Below, piece after piece: positions 42,359 to 44,094 of a stretch of 44,094 bases of DNA. Where the stretch lies: the NCBI RefSeq assembly GCF_002607735.1, contig NZ_NBVR01000019.1, forward strand, positions 1-44,094, in the 5' to 3' direction. The stretch's first letter is position 1. Every line of letters begins with the position of its first letter. Origin of the DNA: Proteus alimentorum (GTDB taxonomy: Bacteria; Pseudomonadota; Gammaproteobacteria; Enterobacterales; Enterobacteriaceae). The notes beneath the pieces were generated by a model. That model made no database searches, had not been told where the DNA came from, and saw only the letters and a list, made by a program, of their open reading frames with translations. Made by a program: the position numbers and the translations under genes.

Positions 42359-43567
42359 ATGCTAAATCTGAAATTATGCTTTCAGCGAATAGGCTCATTC
42401 AGAAAAATTAAAAAAGAAATAAATTCAGAAATTCCATCACACTCTCTTTTACCCATATCATTAAACGATCTTCTCTTATTGCCTCATCGTCAACAATTAT
42501 TAAAATCACTGTGGAATTCATCTTCTTTGTCTCAAGAGGCTTATACCCAGTTTTATAAAACACCCTTAGAGCAATGTATTTTCTTGATGCAACAGTTTCC
42601 ATTAAGTGAAAAGGGAGCCTATAACTATTTAGGCGGAATGGTTGATTACATGCTTGAAGTTGTAACATGTGCCTCTAAGTTATCTAAAAATTACATGCTT
42701 CCTATTGATGCCTCACCCGAGGAGCAAGCTGAGCAAGATACGGTATGGCATGCTGTTATTGTTTATGCCTCATTGTTTTCTTGTGCGGAATATTTATGTC
42801 ATTTTGAAGTTGAATTAAAAAGTAGAAAACGATGGTTTCCATTGCAGGAGCCACTAACTGAGCCTTATCGATTTCGATTTCTCTCTGAAACATCAGAAAC
42901 TCAAATGAGATGTTTTGGTGCGATGCTCGCATGGAAAATAATTCCACCAGATGCAATAAATTGGTTAAGCCAACATCCTAAAGCGCTTGAGGCGCTATCA
43001 ATGTATTTAACAGGATTTAGAGAGCAAACAGGCATCGTGGACGACATTGTTTCTAAAGCGATTACTTTAACACTGGCACCATTTCAACGTGAGATATCAT
43101 TGCCTGAAAGTGATGTGTTATCAGAAAACATATCGCTAGGAGAAAGAGCGCCTGCCGTTATATCAGGAATGCAATTACGCCAAGCTGATAATCAAATCAC
43201 CGATATGGGGAATGCTTTTTGGCAATGGCTAATTGAGCGTTGTGTGAATGGGGATCTCTCTATAAATCAACCTAATGCACAAATTCACATTATTGCAGGA
43301 TATGTTTTTATCGTTACACCCAATATTTTCTATGTATTTTTAGCTGAAATGAAATTACCTAAACAAGACAAAGATAAGCTTCAAAAAGTGTTTGAGAGAC
43401 TGAAATACCATCGTCATGATCGAGGTAATATGTTTACTTGCCGGCTCTTTCAAAATGAATTATTAGAAGGGCAATTTAAAAAATTAAGTGGCTACTTAAT
43501 TCCAGAAAATAAAATATTCACAAGCAATAATAAGCCTACTGAAAATCCATTACTGGTTGTTGTATAA
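42359..43567 (+). CDS. traI: TraI/MobH relaxase-family protein with lost HD active site
   Basis: A 402-aa protein of the TraI_2/MobH family (TraI of SPI-7-class ICEs). Shared segments are LLLLPHRQQLLKSLW, YTQFYKTPLEQC and ASPEEQAEQDTVWHAVIVYASL, with a winged-helix TraI_2_C part near the end. In active members the HD-type site reads HHHxHLGGMLDHGLEV and LLHDIGK. Here those become GAYNYLGGMVDYMLEV and SLFSCAEYL, so all the histidines and the HD pair are gone. It is therefore probably catalytically dead. Its surroundings are the relaxase position. ATG 42359 follows GGA; ATG 42347 is also possible. Confidence 0.8.
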   Translation: MLNLKLCFQRIGSFRKIKKEINSEIPSHSLLPISLNDLLLLPHRQQLLKSLWNSSSLSQEAYTQFYKTPLEQCIFLMQQFPLSEKGAYNYLGGMVDYMLEVVTCASKLSKNYMLPIDASPEEQAEQDTVWHAVIVYASLFSCAEYLCHFEVELKSRKRWFPLQEPLTEPYRFRFLSETSETQMRCFGAMLAWKIIPPDAINWLSQHPKALEALSMYLTGFREQTGIVDDIVSKAITLTLAPFQREISLPESDVLSENISLGERAPAVISGMQLRQADNQITDMGNAFWQWLIERCVNGDLSINQPNAQIHIIAGYVFIVTPNIFYVFLAEMKLPKQDKDKLQKVFERLKYHRHDRGNMFTCRLFQNELLEGQFKKLSGYLIPENKIFTSNNKPTENPLLVVV

Positions 43568-43700
43568 AGATTTTGCAATGAATTTGCGATGTGGCATTTG
43601 CTTATTAAATTGTTTGGTGAAATATCCATCAGCGATAGAAAATAATAATAGTAATTCCACTAAAACAGTCTTGCTCCCGTTGATTAATCACGGTATCTTT

Positions 43701-43930
43701 CACTCGCACCTGCAAAATCAGGTGTCGGGATTAGCCTCCTGAAAAATACTTCACTGACAACACACAATGCACTTACATTTTGTGTTTGCATTCTGCTACA
43801 TCTCAATGGTGGGCTGGATGAGGGCGTCGAAAGACGCGCCGACGTCAGTGAGGTCGGTAAGGCTAACCTTGTTCAGTTCCACCACCCATGAGATTAGCCT
43901 CTCCAGTGGTGGAAATTAATACTACTCACT
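43701..43930 (+). ncRNA. C4-RNA-like structured leader
   Basis: A CACCTG-N6-CAGGTG hairpin (about 43707-43724) is followed by GGATTAGCCTCC. A GNRA-type hairpin GGGCGTC-GAAA-GACGCGCC is at about 43822-43840. Then AGGCTAA (43860-43866) can pair with either TTAGCCT at 43731-43737 or TTAGCCT at 43894-43900. TTCCACCAC (43877-43885) / GTGGTGGAA (43906-43914) competes with the last. Repressor RNAs of the P1/P4 C4 type work by such pairing. The C4 label is from memory of the motif and is tentative. Confidence 0.45.
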
Positions 43931-43944
43931 GAGGATGCCTAAAT

Positions 43945-44094
43945 ATGGCAACAACCCTTAACCCAACTCATCCATTACTTGCTATTCAGTTCGATTCCAC
44001 AACAGATTTCATAACACTCGTTGATTATTGCGATACTTTTGTAGATGCATTGATTAAGTTTGATGATCTTGCACTTCAAATGGCATTATGTTGT
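43945..44094 (+). CDS. Hypothetical protein, 5' fragment cut by window edge
   Basis: ATG 43945 follows GAGGA (43931-43935). The 50 codons seen give ATTLNPTHPLLAIQFDSTT, then VDYCDTFVDALIKFDDLALQ. I do not recognise the family. It directly follows the C4-like leader and is presumably what the leader controls. The frame is open at the right edge. Confidence 0.6.
   Translation, partial: MATTLNPTHPLLAIQFDSTTDFITLVDYCDTFVDALIKFDDLALQMALCC

Noticed and set aside
43557..43742. 61-codon frame after the TraI-like gene
   Set aside because: It overlaps the TraI-like gene end and covers the hairpin and repeat of the C4-like leader; such frames over C4-type RNAs are often annotated as hypothetical proteins.

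Overview
The window is the left part of a large integrating conjugative element (ICE) of the SPI-7/PFGI-1 class, the MPF_G type IV secretion lineage that includes ICEPm1 and SPI-7. The low GC, the tRNA-Phe attachment remnant and the protein sequences suggest a Morganellaceae host (Proteus, Providencia or Morganella); Proteus mirabilis is my best guess, but that is inference.

Layout. 1-280: C-terminus of a XerD-like tyrosine recombinase, belonging to flanking DNA or a neighbouring element. 350-522: a terminator and a 45-bp copy of the 3' end of tRNA-Phe, which marks one end of the ICE. 574-6118: the maintenance module ParA, DnaB helicase, ParB, DUF2857 and an STY4528-family replication protein; the last gene contains a cluster of iteron-like palindromes that could be an origin. 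6119-13920: cargo region 1 with HigBA, a serine recombinase beside a long inverted repeat, an orphan P-loop ATPase, an OLD-family nuclease and a protein with two predicted PD-(D/E)XK nuclease domains. 13921-18784: first transfer block (PilL-N lipoprotein, TIGR03759, TIGR03765, TraD coupling ATPase, TIGR03747). 18776-20502: cargo 2 on the opposite strand, a DUF1848 iron-sulfur protein overlapping a methyltransferase-like protein. 20771-28070: second transfer block (RAQPRD, TIGR03758, TIGR03745, TIGR03750, TIGR03746, TIGR03749, TIGR03752, TIGR03751, TraC-type ATPase). 28071-32899: cargo 3, an HTH protein and a convergent RES-domain toxin, then a structured noncoding region and an anti-phage cytidine deaminase (AvcID type). 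33004-37284: third transfer block (TIGR03757, TIGR03756, TIGR03755, TraG). 37393-44094: a small membrane protein, long RNA-like noncoding DNA, a Fic enzyme, an integrase-like protein, an ArdC-like antirestriction protein, a TraI/MobH-family protein that has lost its HD metal ligands, a C4-RNA-like leader and the start of another gene.

The backbone genes lie on the + strand and are tightly packed, often with overlapping stop and start codons. The defence, toxin and unknown cargo genes are mostly on the - strand, more AT-rich, and inserted at the joints between transfer blocks. Several DNA or RNA signals are not explained by the genes: four copies of the 17-bp palindrome TGTTGACASTGTCAACA spread over 20 kb, three of them inside unrelated genes in two reading frames (candidate parS or operator); palindromic iterons inside the STY4528-family gene; a leader element present twice with compensatory base changes; a terminator/antiterminator switch before ardC; and hairpins that cover the ribosome binding sites of two transfer-block head genes.

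All family names come from reading the protein sequences; no database search was possible.
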